Positions 54,058-63,213 of a stretch of DNA of 64,000 bases are shown here, in pieces; positions within the stretch are counted from its first letter, which is position 1, and each line of letters starts with the position of its first letter. A program made the translations under genes and the position numbers. The notes under the pieces are model-generated. The model was not told where the DNA came from and ran no database searches. It saw only the letters and a list, made by a program, of their open reading frames with translations. The DNA comes from an uncultured Bacteroidales bacterium (GTDB lineage Bacteria > Bacteroidota > Bacteroidia > Bacteroidales > UBA932), in contig CALUUA010000012.1 of NCBI GenBank assembly GCA_944323845.1, forward strand, positions 1 to 64,000, in the 5' to 3' direction.

Positions 54058-55134
54058 TTATTTTCCTGCCAGATGGCATTCCCACTTCCAGGCCGCAGCC
54101 AAAGTCTCTTCGACTGTCCGTCCTGCTTTCCAGCCCAGCTCTTTGTTTGCAAGAGAAGTATCGGCCCAGATGGCTGTAATGTCTCCCGCCCTGCGCGGAG
54201 CGAATCTGTAATTCAGCTTCAGATTGTTGACCTGCTCGAACTTGGTCACCAGCTCAAGCACTGAAACAGGACGTCCGGTACCGATGTTGAATATTTCATA
54301 ATCCTTCTTCATTTTCCCTTCAAGCATTCTGGACACAGCCGCCACATGAGCCTTGGCCAGATCCACGACGTCTATATAATCCCTCAGGCAAGTACCGTCC
54401 GGCGTAGGATAATCATTTCCGAAAATGCTCAGGCATTCTCTCTTGCCTATGGCAGTCTGGGTGATATAAGGCACAAGATTGTTAGGGACGCCTCTCGGAA
54501 GTTCGCCTATCAAGGCAGACGGATGCGCCCCTATAGGATTGAAATACCTCAGCGCAATACCCTTGACCGGTCCCAGAGCCTTTTCGCCCGGATTCATCTC
54601 TTTTCCATAGGCTGCCGTAGCACGGACCACATCTGTCAGTATATCCTCGCATATCTGTTTAGTAGCCCCGTATGAGCTTTCGGCAGGCTGGCGCGGCGAC
54701 TCTTCAGTGACAGGGAGCTTGTCGGTCTCGCCGTAAACTGTGGCAGAAGACGAGAAGAGGACATTGCAGCCTCCATGATTTCTGGCAGAATCCAGAATAT
54801 TGAGGAATGACATCAGATTATTCTTGTAGTACTTTATAGGCTCTGCCACAGACTCTCCCACAGCCTTGAAAGCGGCGAAATGGATGACTGCGTCAATCCT
54901 GTACTTGTCGAAAACCATATCCACAGACTTCTGGTCGCAGCAGTCTATCTGTTCGAACGGGATATCATCCTTTCCGGTGATTTTCTTCACCCCGTTGAAG
55001 CAAGTCAGATCGCAGTTGGAAAGATTGTCCGCCACGACTACATCGTAGCCGGCTTCAATAAGCTCGACAGTGACATGGCTTCCGATGTAACCTGCGCCAC
55101 CGGAGACCAGAACGCATTTCTTGTTTTTGTCCAT
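54058..55134 (-). CDS. galE: UDP-glucose 4-epimerase
   Basis: 358 residues. Rossmann NAD site VSGGAGYIGSHVTVELIEAG, DNLSNC, AAFKAVGESV, the Ser in FSSSATVYG and catalytic YGATK (Tyr-x-x-x-Lys), ALRYFNPIGAHPSALIGE, and the C-terminal RRAGDITAIWAD. It interconverts UDP-glucose and UDP-galactose for surface polysaccharide synthesis and galactose use. It is monocistronic by position: its own promoter is back-to-back with dacB, and the terminator lies downstream. Confidence 0.96.
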   Translation of the reverse strand: MDKNKKCVLVSGGAGYIGSHVTVELIEAGYDVVVADNLSNCDLTCFNGVKKITGKDDIPFEQIDCCDQKSVDMVFDKYRIDAVIHFAAFKAVGESVAEPIKYYKNNLMSFLNILDSARNHGGCNVLFSSSATVYGETDKLPVTEESPRQPAESSYGATKQICEDILTDVVRATAAYGKEMNPGEKALGPVKGIALRYFNPIGAHPSALIGELPRGVPNNLVPYITQTAIGKRECLSIFGNDYPTPDGTCLRDYIDVVDLAKAHVAAVSRMLEGKMKKDYEIFNIGTGRPVSVLELVTKFEQVNNLKLNYRFAPRRAGDITAIWADTSLANKELGWKAGRTVEETLAAAWKWECHLAGK

Positions 55135-55184
55135 AATATAAAAGTTATTAGTTTAGATCCCGCAGAAAATTTCTCTGTAATCCA

Positions 55185-55192
55185 CAAATATA
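55185..55192 (-). promoter_or_regulatory. -7 promoter element of galE
   Basis: tatatttg on the minus strand matches TAnnTTTG, 50 bases before the galE ATG. It is one base away from the dacB -7 element on the other strand. Confidence 0.5.
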
Positions 55193-55193
55193 C

Positions 55194-55201
55194 TAAATTT
55201 G
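55194..55201 (+). promoter_or_regulatory. -7 promoter element of dacB
   Basis: taaatttg matches TAnnTTTG. It lies 13 bases before an ATG at 55215 and 25 before the preferred ATG at 55227. Confidence 0.5.
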
Positions 55202-55226
55202 AAGTCAGGGACAAATGCCGTCAGCA

Positions 55227-56756
55227 ATGTTTTCTTTTTTTTACAAAATATTTTCTGTTTTTTTCATTCTGGCCATCACAATGCCATCGGGCAAGGCTCA
55301 GAACACCGTAAAAAGCCTCTCACAGGAGTATATTGAAAATATTGCGCAGCATGAGCTGCGCAATGCAGTCATCGGCGTACTGGCAATATCAGCCGAGGGG
55401 GACACGATAGCCGCATGGAATGCGGAAAGGAATCTGGTGCCGGCATCGAACATGAAACTGATCACTACGGGACTCGCATTGGATGCTCTCGGAAGTGACT
55501 TCAAATACAAGACATCCATCGGCTACTCGGGCAAGGTCTGCGACGGGACGCTGAGCGGCGATCTGTACATAATAGGAGGAGGGGATCCGCTTCTGGCTTC
55601 AGACGACAGCATTGCGACAGCATACGGAACCATTTTCAGGGAATGGGCGGGCTTTCTGGAGGATGCCGGTATCAAGAAGATAGATGGTCATGTCATCGGC
55701 GACGGCAGACATTTCGGCCTGTCGATGCCGGAAGAGCAGACATGGCAATGGGATGATTGCGGCACTTATTACGGGGCCGGTATCAGCGGACTGAATTTCT
55801 TCGAGAACATGCAGACTTTCGATGTGGCGGCAGGAACCTGCCCTGGAGATCCGGTCTCGGTCAGGATGAAGTTTCCTGAATGCCCGTGGATGGATTACAG
55901 GATGAAATGCCTGACAGGAGAAGCCGGGACCGGAGACAAACTGTATCTATATACTTCGGACCTGTCTCCGGCCGGGGAAATGAGAGGGACTTTCGCGACA
56001 GACAGGGCGCCGAAGACTCTGGAGTGCAGCAACAAGTTCCCCGAATACACCTGCGCGGCATATTTTACCGACTGGATAGCAGCCGACGGGACAGATTGCA
56101 CCGAAGGCCCTGCCGACACGGGGATTTTCTCCGACGGCACAGCCGCCGCAGATGCGGACAGTCTGGTAGTCATAGGCACGACCCTGTCTCCGTCGCTGGA
56201 AAGGATAGTCTACATGACAAACCACGACAGCAACAACATATATGCGGAGACGCTGTTTCATACCCTCGGAAAGGAAGTGTCCGGAGACGGAGACTATGCG
56301 GCATCGAGACAGACAGCCGAGAGACTGCTCCACGGTATGGGAATGGATACCGGGACAGTGAATATCCGTGACGGCAGCGGCCTTTCCAGACACAATCTCC
56401 TCTCGCCGTCCTTCTTGTGCGGATTTCTGAAAGCCATGGAAAAGAGCCCTGAATTCGGAAGTTTCGTACAGAGCCTGCCTTCGCCCGGGGACGGAGGCAC
56501 GCTGGAAACAGTCATGACAGACTACAGTCCCGGCCTTCAGGCCGGGATACGTCTGAAAAGCGGCTCGATGTCAGGAGTGAAATGTTTCAGCGGCTACATT
56601 TTCCCGACATCCGGCAAGAATGCGGAAGAAAACCGGCCTGCCGTATTCTCCATCATGATGAACAACTCCCCTGTCTCGCAGTACAGGATGCAGAAAATGG
56701 CGGACAGACTTATATTCCTTATAAGTACCGACATTACGCGCAGGGAAGCCGAATAA
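55227..56756 (+). CDS. dacB: D-alanyl-D-alanine carboxypeptidase/endopeptidase, PBP4 type (S13)
   Basis: 509 residues from the ATG at 55227 (MFSFFYKIFSVFFILAI, signal peptide ending …KAQ); the ATG at 55215 leaves almost no leader. S13 motifs: SxxK in LVPASNMKLITT, SxN in TNHDSNNIYAE, and KTG-like LKSGSMSG. The large insert between SxxK and SxN is typical of this family. It trims or cleaves peptidoglycan peptides in the periplasm. It converges on radA with no intervening base: the last base of its stop is 56756 and the radA stop begins at 56757. Confidence 0.93.
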   Translation: MFSFFYKIFSVFFILAITMPSGKAQNTVKSLSQEYIENIAQHELRNAVIGVLAISAEGDTIAAWNAERNLVPASNMKLITTGLALDALGSDFKYKTSIGYSGKVCDGTLSGDLYIIGGGDPLLASDDSIATAYGTIFREWAGFLEDAGIKKIDGHVIGDGRHFGLSMPEEQTWQWDDCGTYYGAGISGLNFFENMQTFDVAAGTCPGDPVSVRMKFPECPWMDYRMKCLTGEAGTGDKLYLYTSDLSPAGEMRGTFATDRAPKTLECSNKFPEYTCAAYFTDWIAADGTDCTEGPADTGIFSDGTAAADADSLVVIGTTLSPSLERIVYMTNHDSNNIYAETLFHTLGKEVSGDGDYAASRQTAERLLHGMGMDTGTVNIRDGSGLSRHNLLSPSFLCGFLKAMEKSPEFGSFVQSLPSPGDGGTLETVMTDYSPGLQAGIRLKSGSMSGVKCFSGYIFPTSGKNAEENRPAVFSIMMNNSPVSQYRMQKMADRLIFLISTDITRREAE

Positions 56757-58133
56757 TCAGTCTCCGCTGCGGAACAGCGTCCGGCAGAGCGCCGGCACGT
56801 CAGGCACCTTCAGTACCCTGATGTCGGATGAAACATGATTCACCGTACCGTATGACGATATGAAAATGGTCCGGAATCCGAGACGGGCCGCTTCCGCTAT
56901 GCGTCTGTCTGTCTGGGACACAGGCCGTATCTCTCCGCTAAGCCCCACTTCACCTGCAAAACATACATCGGAAGGAATGGCCAGATCGAAATTCGAGGAC
57001 AGCACGGCACAGACTACGGCCAGATCACAGGCAGGATCGGAGACACGCAGACCGCCTGCCATATTCAGGAAAACGTCTTTCGCGCCTAACCTGAAACCGG
57101 CCCTTTTTTCCAGCACGGCCAGCAGCATGTTCAGCCGGCGCACGTCGAAGCCTGTAGCCGACCGCTGCGGCGTACCGTAGGCCGCAGAACTGACCAAGGC
57201 CTGGACTTCCATAAGATAGGACCGGGAACCGTCCAGCATGGCACTCACCGCAATCCCGCCCAGCCCCTGTCCGTGCATCGGAATCAACATTTCGGAAGGA
57301 TTGCGGACTTCACGCAGCCCCGACCCCGTCATCTCGAAAACGGCCATCTCCGATGTGGAGCCGAAACGGTTCTTTATACTCCTGAGCAGACGATAAGCCC
57401 CTGTATTGTCTCCCTCGAACTGAAGCACCACATCCACGATATGCTCGAGCACTTTCGGTCCGGCGATGCTCCCCTCCTTGGTAATATGTCCTATGAGGAT
57501 TACCGGGATTCCGGTTTCCTTGGCCAGACGCAACAGCAGGGACGCGCATTCCTTTATCTGGGATACCGAGCCGGGAGAAGACTCCAAAGTCCGGGTATAG
57601 ACAGTCTGTATGGAATCGACTATCATCAGATCAGGCATGGCTTTTTTCGCCTCCTCCAGAATATTCTCCATCAGGGTCTCGCTGTAGACCATGCAACCTC
57701 CGCCGTCGCCGCCGAGCCTCGCCGCCCTGAGTTTCACCTGTCTGGCACTCTCCTCGCCCGTCACATAGAGAGTCTTCATGCCGAGGCAGTGCAGCGGAAT
57801 CTGCAGGGAAAGAGTGGATTTCCCTATGCCGGGTTCACCGGCAATGAGCACAAGAGAGCCTTCTACGATACCGCCGCCCAGAAGCCTGTCCATCTCCACG
57901 CTTCCGAGCGATTTTCTGCTCTCATTGTCCGAATCTATTTCGGACAATGAAAGGGGCTTCGATGACATGCCTACGGAAACGATATCCTGTTTTCTGGCAG
58001 AAGACCCGCCCGAAACAACTTTCTCCTCCACCATTGTGTTCCATTCCCCGCATGAGGGGCAACGCCCCATCCACTTGGGACTTTCGTTTCCGCATGAGGA
58101 GCAGAACCATACCGATTTCGTCTTTAAAGCCAT
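56757..58133 (-). CDS. radA: DNA repair protein RadA
   Basis: 458 residues from the ATG at 58133 (MALKTKSVWFCSSCGNESPK). The N-terminal C4 zinc finger is CSSCGNESPKWMGRCPSCGE, Walker A is GEPGIGKST (99-107), and the RadA-specific KNRFGSTSE motif follows. The C-terminal Lon-like domain ends in DIRVLKVPDVPALCRTLF. It is a RecA-like helicase that drives branch migration during recombination. Its stop directly abuts the convergent dacB stop. Confidence 0.96.
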   Translation of the reverse strand: MALKTKSVWFCSSCGNESPKWMGRCPSCGEWNTMVEEKVVSGGSSARKQDIVSVGMSSKPLSLSEIDSDNESRKSLGSVEMDRLLGGGIVEGSLVLIAGEPGIGKSTLSLQIPLHCLGMKTLYVTGEESARQVKLRAARLGGDGGGCMVYSETLMENILEEAKKAMPDLMIVDSIQTVYTRTLESSPGSVSQIKECASLLLRLAKETGIPVILIGHITKEGSIAGPKVLEHIVDVVLQFEGDNTGAYRLLRSIKNRFGSTSEMAVFEMTGSGLREVRNPSEMLIPMHGQGLGGIAVSAMLDGSRSYLMEVQALVSSAAYGTPQRSATGFDVRRLNMLLAVLEKRAGFRLGAKDVFLNMAGGLRVSDPACDLAVVCAVLSSNFDLAIPSDVCFAGEVGLSGEIRPVSQTDRRIAEAARLGFRTIFISSYGTVNHVSSDIRVLKVPDVPALCRTLFRSGD

Positions 58134-58206
58134 ACTGATCAGATTTGCAAGTTCCAAAATTAACAATTATCTGAAAAAACGGAAGTCCGTATCCCGAAAA
58201 AAGAGT

Positions 58207-58214
58207 ATCTTTGG
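58207..58214 (+). promoter_or_regulatory. -7 promoter element of the SLC13 gene
   Basis: tatctttg matches TAnnTTTG, 25 bases before the ATG at 58240. Confidence 0.55.
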
Positions 58215-58239
58215 ATAATAAACCGAATCTTTCCTCCCC

Positions 58240-60099
58240 ATGCTGATAACCATTATCATTCTGGCTGTTTCCGCCGCATTTTTCGTTTCAGGGAAATTCC
58301 GCTCGGACATCGTAGCCCTGTGCGCACTGCTCGCACTGCTCATATTCCAGATCCTCACTCCTGAGGAGGCTTTGTCCGGGTTCTCTAATCAGGTCGTCAT
58401 CATGATGATAGGCCTTTTCGTGGTGGGCGGAGCCATTTTCCAGACAGGGCTGGCGAAAATGATAAGTTCCAGAATCCTGAAACTGGCAGGCAAAAACGAG
58501 ACGGTACTCTTTCTGCTGGTCATGCTGGTGACCGGAGGCATAGGGGCATTCGTCAGCAACACCGGCACAGTCGCGCTTATGCTCCCTATCGTCGTGAGCC
58601 TGGCTTACAATGCAGGCATGAGTCCTTCCAGACTGCTGATGCCGCTGGCTTTCGCCAGCAGTATGGGAGGCATGATGACACTCATCGGTACGCCTCCTAA
58701 CCTCATCATCCAGGATACTCTGACCAACGCAGGCTATGAACCTCTGTCATTTTTCTCGTTCCTGCCGGTAGGTCTCGTATGTCTGGCCACCGGAATTCTG
58801 GTACTGATGCCGCTCTCGAAAATATTCCTTTCGAAAAAGACCGGGAAAAACGACAAAGCCTCTACAGGAAAGACCCTGAACCAGCTGGTAAGCGAATACA
58901 GCCTGTCGGACAATCTGTACAGACTGCGCATCAGGGAAAAATCCCCTGCGGCAGGAAAGACCGTAGTCGATCTTGACCTGAGACGGGAATACAGGGTGAA
59001 CGTACTGGAAATCAGAAGGAAGGAAACGCCTCAGCAACGCTTCCTGAAGACTGTGAATCAGGAACTTGCATCGCCGAAGACAGCGATGTACGCCGGGGAC
59101 GTACTGTATGTGCGGGGAGAAGCCGAATCCATAAACAGGCTGTCGAAAGATTTCAATATGGAAATACTCGACGACCACACTTCAGAAATAGCCTCAGCTC
59201 CCGGAAGGACACTCGCTTTCTACGACATAGGCATAGCGGAAATCGTGCTGATGCCGTCCTCCAACATGGTGAACCAGAGCATCAAGGATGCCGGATTCAG
59301 GGAAAAATTCAACGTGAACATACTCGGAATCAGGCGAAAGCAGGAATATATCCTCCACGATCTGGGAGAAGTGAAGGTACACAGCGGCGACGTGCTTCTG
59401 GTACAAGGCACATGGCAGGACATAGCCAGACTGAGCAAGGAAGATACGGAATGGGTGGTACTGGGCCAGCCTCTGGCGGAAGCAGCCAAGGTCACCCTGG
59501 ACTACAAGGCGCCTGTCGCCGCAGTCATCATGATAGCCATGGTGGCAATGATGGTATTCGACTTCATACCTGTAGCTCCGGTCACGGCTGTGATGATAGC
59601 CGGTATATTGATGGTGCTTACCGGCTGTTTCAGAAACGTGGAAGCTGCCTACAAGACCATAAACTGGGAAACTATCGTACTGTTCGCTGCCATGCTCCCG
59701 ATGTCCCTCGCCCTGGAGAAAACCGGAGTTTCGGGACTCATATCCGGAGCTTTGGTAAACGGGCTTGGAGACTATGGCCCTATCGCCCTGCTGGCAGGAA
59801 TATATTTCACGGCATCATTGATGACCATGTTCATCAGCAACACCGTGACCGCAGTGCTCATGGCTCCTATCGCCCTGCAGAGTGCGATTCAGATCGGTGC
59901 GAGTCCGGTGCCTTTCCTTTTCGCCGTGACCGTGGCGGCGAGCATGTGTTTCGCTTCCCCGTTCTCCACTCCGCCGAACGCTTTGGTGATGCCTGCCGGC
60001 CAATACACTTTCATGGATTACGTAAAAGTCGGACTGCCGCTCCAGATCATCATGGGCATAGTGATGATCATCGTGCTGCCGCTGCTGTTTCCGTTCTGA
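58240..60099 (+). CDS. SLC13-family anion/cation symporter with RCK_C domains
   Basis: 619 residues. Hydrophobic N-terminal part with ALMLPIVVSLAYNAGMSPSR and GGMMTLIGTPPNLIIQ, the DASS/SLC13 signature. A cytoplasmic loop (about 200-400) holds two TrkA_C/RCK_C-type domains (KSPAAGKTVVDLDLRREYRV, GDVLYVRGEAE, GDVLLVQGTW). The C-terminal transport half ends with the mirrored FASPFSTPPNALVMPAG. Such proteins carry sulfate, dicarboxylates or other anions with Na+; the substrate is not readable. It stands alone with its own promoter. Confidence 0.9.
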   Translation: MLITIIILAVSAAFFVSGKFRSDIVALCALLALLIFQILTPEEALSGFSNQVVIMMIGLFVVGGAIFQTGLAKMISSRILKLAGKNETVLFLLVMLVTGGIGAFVSNTGTVALMLPIVVSLAYNAGMSPSRLLMPLAFASSMGGMMTLIGTPPNLIIQDTLTNAGYEPLSFFSFLPVGLVCLATGILVLMPLSKIFLSKKTGKNDKASTGKTLNQLVSEYSLSDNLYRLRIREKSPAAGKTVVDLDLRREYRVNVLEIRRKETPQQRFLKTVNQELASPKTAMYAGDVLYVRGEAESINRLSKDFNMEILDDHTSEIASAPGRTLAFYDIGIAEIVLMPSSNMVNQSIKDAGFREKFNVNILGIRRKQEYILHDLGEVKVHSGDVLLVQGTWQDIARLSKEDTEWVVLGQPLAEAAKVTLDYKAPVAAVIMIAMVAMMVFDFIPVAPVTAVMIAGILMVLTGCFRNVEAAYKTINWETIVLFAAMLPMSLALEKTGVSGLISGALVNGLGDYGPIALLAGIYFTASLMTMFISNTVTAVLMAPIALQSAIQIGASPVPFLFAVTVAASMCFASPFSTPPNALVMPAGQYTFMDYVKVGLPLQIIMGIVMIIVLPLLFPF

Positions 60100-60115
60100 C
60101 CGGGAGGTTTTCCAG

Positions 60116-60607
60116 TCACTTTCTGTCCAGTTCGAAGACTTCAAGTCCGCGGATATCCGCATTCTCGATCCTGAAACGGAGGGCCGTGCGCACTATATGA
60201 AAGCCCTGTATGCCTGCCGCTCCCGGATTCATGACAAGCATGTTCCTGCGGACATCGTTCACGACCTTGAGTATATGCGAGTGTCCGCAAACGAAAAGAT
60301 CCGGGCGATGTTCGTCGATCAATGCTCTGGCCCGCGGATCATAGCGTCCGGGATAGCCTCCGATATGCGTCATCAGGACTTTCATGCCTTCGCATGTGAA
60401 GAGGTTGTACAGAGGGTAATCGAGTCTCACATCGTAGCCGTCACAGTTTCCGTAAACCCCTTTCAGCGGCTTGAATGCCGCAATCTCTTCAGCCGTCCGT
60501 ATCCCTCCGAAATCCCCTGCATGCCATATTTCGTCGACCGGTTCCAGAAACTCCCTGAAAGGAGGATCGAACACGCCGTGAGTATCTGATATCAAACCTA
60601 TGAACAT
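60116..60607 (-). CDS. YfcE/MJ0936-type metallophosphoesterase
   Basis: 163 residues. The five phosphoesterase motifs are complete: DTHG, HAGDFG, GNCD, THIGG and CGHSH. Single-domain enzymes of this size hydrolyse phosphodiesters with Mn2+; the natural substrate is usually unknown. It converges on the SLC13 gene (16-base gap) and is divergent from rsmE. Confidence 0.9.
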   Translation of the reverse strand: MFIGLISDTHGVFDPPFREFLEPVDEIWHAGDFGGIRTAEEIAAFKPLKGVYGNCDGYDVRLDYPLYNLFTCEGMKVLMTHIGGYPGRYDPRARALIDEHRPDLFVCGHSHILKVVNDVRRNMLVMNPGAAGIQGFHIVRTALRFRIENADIRGLEVFELDRK

Positions 60608-60662
60608 AACCCCGATTTGTCAAGCGAATGCGAATTTAAAGATTTTTTCCGTATGTTTGTCT

Positions 60663-60670
60663 TACCTTTG
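60663..60670 (+). promoter_or_regulatory. -7 promoter element of rsmE
   Basis: tacctttg matches TAnnTTTG, 18 bases before the ATG at 60689. It rules out the longer open frame from 60617. A second possible element, tatgtttg, is 11 bases upstream. Confidence 0.55.
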
Positions 60671-60688
60671 CGGGACATACAGGAAAAC

Positions 60689-61423
60689 ATGGAAATATTT
60701 TATGCTAAAGACATTGCCGGAGGCACCCTGAAACTGGACGAGGAAGAGTCGAGGCATTGCGTCAGGGTTCTCAGGCACAGGACAGGTGACGAAATATCGG
60801 TGACTGACGGAAACGGGACTCTTTTCAGATGCAGGATTACGGCAGATTCGGCTAAGGAGACTGAGGCGGAGATTCTGGATGCGATACATGACTGGGGAGG
60901 CCACCCGTACTGTCTGGAAATGGCGGTGTGCCCCACGAAAAATGCGGACCGCCTGGAATGGTTCGCAGAAAAGGCGTGTGAAACAGGTATCGACAGCATC
61001 GTGCCCGTCATCGGAGAGCATTCGGAAAGGACGGCCGTAAAGCCCCAGAGGATAGAAAAGATACTGCTTTCGGCAGCGAAACAGTCCCTGAAAGGAAAAA
61101 TCCCGATGCTGAAAGAAACGATGCCGGTAAAAGCCTATATCGAAAGCATGAAGGATGACGACGGATGCATGAAACTCATTGCCTGTTGTTTCGAAGACGA
61201 AAGCCATCCGAGGATTTCCATCATGGAAGCCCTGAAAAAAATGCAGCCTGATTCAGGACGGATTTCCGTCCTGATAGGTCCGGAAGGCGATTTTTCGGCA
61301 GAAGAAGCCGCTCTCGCCGTCAGGTGCGGGTTCATACCGGTGCATCTGGGTCCTTCCCGCCTCAGGACTGAAACGGCAGCTCTCACAGCGGTTTTCGCCG
61401 TATATTCCCGCTTCCTGCTGTAA
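60689..61423 (+). CDS. rsmE: 16S rRNA (uracil(1498)-N3)-methyltransferase
   Basis: 244 residues from the ATG at 60689 (MEIFYAKDIAGG). An N-terminal PUA-like domain (EEESRHCVRVLRHRTGDEI) is followed by the SPOUT fold with its trefoil knot: VLIGPEGDFSAEEAALAV and LGPSRLRTETAAL. It methylates U1498 in the ribosomal decoding site using SAM. It converges on tsaC with a 12-base gap. Confidence 0.94.
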   Translation: MEIFYAKDIAGGTLKLDEEESRHCVRVLRHRTGDEISVTDGNGTLFRCRITADSAKETEAEILDAIHDWGGHPYCLEMAVCPTKNADRLEWFAEKACETGIDSIVPVIGEHSERTAVKPQRIEKILLSAAKQSLKGKIPMLKETMPVKAYIESMKDDDGCMKLIACCFEDESHPRISIMEALKKMQPDSGRISVLIGPEGDFSAEEAALAVRCGFIPVHLGPSRLRTETAALTAVFAVYSRFLL

Positions 61424-61435
61424 GATGCGGAAGAA

Positions 61436-62053
61436 TCATTTCCGGATAATCTGCACCGTGGCGTCAAGACCGATTTTTATGATCGAAGACGATTTCCCTG
61501 TGGATGTCTTTTCCAGTTCGGGATCCACTATATAGTCGGCTGCGTCCCTGATCTCCTGCGGAATCTCCGAAAAACACTTCGGCGTGGGTTCTCCGGAAAT
61601 GTTCGCTGAAGTCGACACTATCGGGCAGCCGAATTTCCTTACCAGTTCCGTGCAGAAATCCATCATAGGTATCCTGATTCCGACAGTCCCGTCTTCCGCC
61701 ACCGTATTATAAGCCAGCAGCGACCTGCTGCGCACCGGCTTCTCTCCCTCGGCCGGCCTGTCCGAAGCTATGGCTCCGGGATAAATTATCGTCATGGGAC
61801 TGTCGTTCACTTCCACAAGAGCGGCAGCCATCTCCGGAATCTCCCGGACATATTTAGCTACCATATCCAGGTCACTGGCCAGCAGGACCAGAGACTTGCT
61901 GTCGCTGCGTCTTTTGAGTGCGAAAATTTTCGAGACGGCTTCCGGGTCGGTAGCGTCGCAGCCGAGTCCCCAGACGGTGTCCGTAGGGTAAAGGATGATT
62001 CCGCCTGCCTTCAGGACGGCCAATGTCTGTCGTATGATTTCTACAGTATCCAT
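61436..62053 (-). CDS. tsaC: L-threonylcarbamoyladenylate synthase (YrdC/Sua5)
   Basis: 205 residues, YrdC domain only (no Sua5 C-terminal extension). Signatures: GGIILYPTDTVWGLGCDATD, FALKRRSDSKSLVLL and CPIVSTSANISGEPTP. It makes threonylcarbamoyl-AMP for the t6A modification of ANN-decoding tRNAs, together with TsaD and partners. It is preceded by the membrane EEP gene with an 11-base gap, so they may be co-transcribed. Confidence 0.95.
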   Translation of the reverse strand: MDTVEIIRQTLAVLKAGGIILYPTDTVWGLGCDATDPEAVSKIFALKRRSDSKSLVLLASDLDMVAKYVREIPEMAAALVEVNDSPMTIIYPGAIASDRPAEGEKPVRSRSLLAYNTVAEDGTVGIRIPMMDFCTELVRKFGCPIVSTSANISGEPTPKCFSEIPQEIRDAADYIVDPELEKTSTGKSSSIIKIGLDATVQIIRK

Positions 62054-62064
62054 AATAAAAGATT

Positions 62065-63177
62065 TCAGTCGGATCCGGATTTTGCATTGTCCGCATCAGG
62101 GCGGACAGAAAAAAGGCTGATTACAGGATAGTGGTCGGAAAACCGCACTTTCGGCGACCGGTGGTCAAGAGCCTCGTAGGTTTCAGGAATGAACACGTAG
62201 TCTATCCTCAGGGCCGGCCAGAGCACGCTGTATGTGGCCCCGAACCATTTTCCGGCCTCGCAGAAAGTATCCTGATGCCCTGATATCAGCCGCTGGTATG
62301 TATAAGACATGGGATTATCATTGAAATCGCCGCACAGGATAGTCTCGGACCGGCAGCACGATATATGTTCCAGCACCTGCTCCACCTGTCTGGGCCTCAG
62401 GGAAAGGGAATGCCGCATTTTCTCCCCGGTCTCGCGCCAGATTCCGTCCTTTCTGTCCATCACGGCCTTGACAATGCCCGGGAAAGAAATATTATAGCTC
62501 TCGAAATGGCAGTTGTACAGGCGGAAACGTTTTCCGTATGCCTCTATATCGGTGTACAGGGCCAGATTTGTGCTGTGGTCGAACTTGACGACCCCCTGCG
62601 ACGCTATCGGGAAGCGGCTCAAGGTCACATTGCCGAAGGCACCGTATTTCCCGGTAAAGACATAATAGTCGCTGTCGTAGCCTTTGAATTCCGAGCGCAG
62701 GACGGCTGACAGCCCCGCGGCATCTCCGGTGTAGAACTCCTGCAGGCAGATAATGTCTGCATCCGTGTCCTTCAGAAAGGAATACACGGAATCTTCGCAG
62801 GCACTCCGCTGTGAACCTTTCCGGTCTTTCATGGCGGCAAAGCGGCCGACATTGTACGAGACGATTTTTATCGCAGCGTCCTTCTCCCCTGATGAAGCAT
62901 GTCCGTCTTCGCCTGCCTGAAAATACCTGCCCAGAAAGAACAATGTCGGCAGCAGCGCCACCAGCGGTATGAAGAAGGCTTTTGAACGCCTGACCGCGGC
63001 CCATGCCAGCAGAAACAGATTAAGGATGGCCAGAGGGAAAAAGAACAGGCCCGGAAGCATCAGATACCAAGCCTTCGCCGGATTCACGAAAGCCGAAAGA
63101 TAAGACAGCACCAGAAGCGCCGCGGCAATCAGCATAAGCACCCTGTTGGCAATGCCACCGATAATAGTCCTGCTCAT
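62065..63177 (-). CDS. Membrane-bound endonuclease/exonuclease/phosphatase-family protein
   Basis: 370 residues. Three N-terminal hydrophobic helices (residues about 10-85) are followed by an EEP domain: VSYNVGRF, ICLQEFYTGDAA (metal Glu), LCGDFNDNPMSYTY (Asp/Asn) and RFSDHYPVISLF with catalytic His. The fold covers nucleases, inositol and sphingolipid phosphatases; the membrane anchor suggests a lipid or exported substrate, but this is not determined. It lies between the rhomboid gene (36-base gap) and tsaC. Confidence 0.88.
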   Translation of the reverse strand: MSRTIIGGIANRVLMLIAAALLVLSYLSAFVNPAKAWYLMLPGLFFFPLAILNLFLLAWAAVRRSKAFFIPLVALLPTLFFLGRYFQAGEDGHASSGEKDAAIKIVSYNVGRFAAMKDRKGSQRSACEDSVYSFLKDTDADIICLQEFYTGDAAGLSAVLRSEFKGYDSDYYVFTGKYGAFGNVTLSRFPIASQGVVKFDHSTNLALYTDIEAYGKRFRLYNCHFESYNISFPGIVKAVMDRKDGIWRETGEKMRHSLSLRPRQVEQVLEHISCCRSETILCGDFNDNPMSYTYQRLISGHQDTFCEAGKWFGATYSVLWPALRIDYVFIPETYEALDHRSPKVRFSDHYPVISLFSVRPDADNAKSGSD

Positions 63178-63213
63178 TTTTTACCTTTATGGCCTGACGG
63201 CCAATCCATAATC

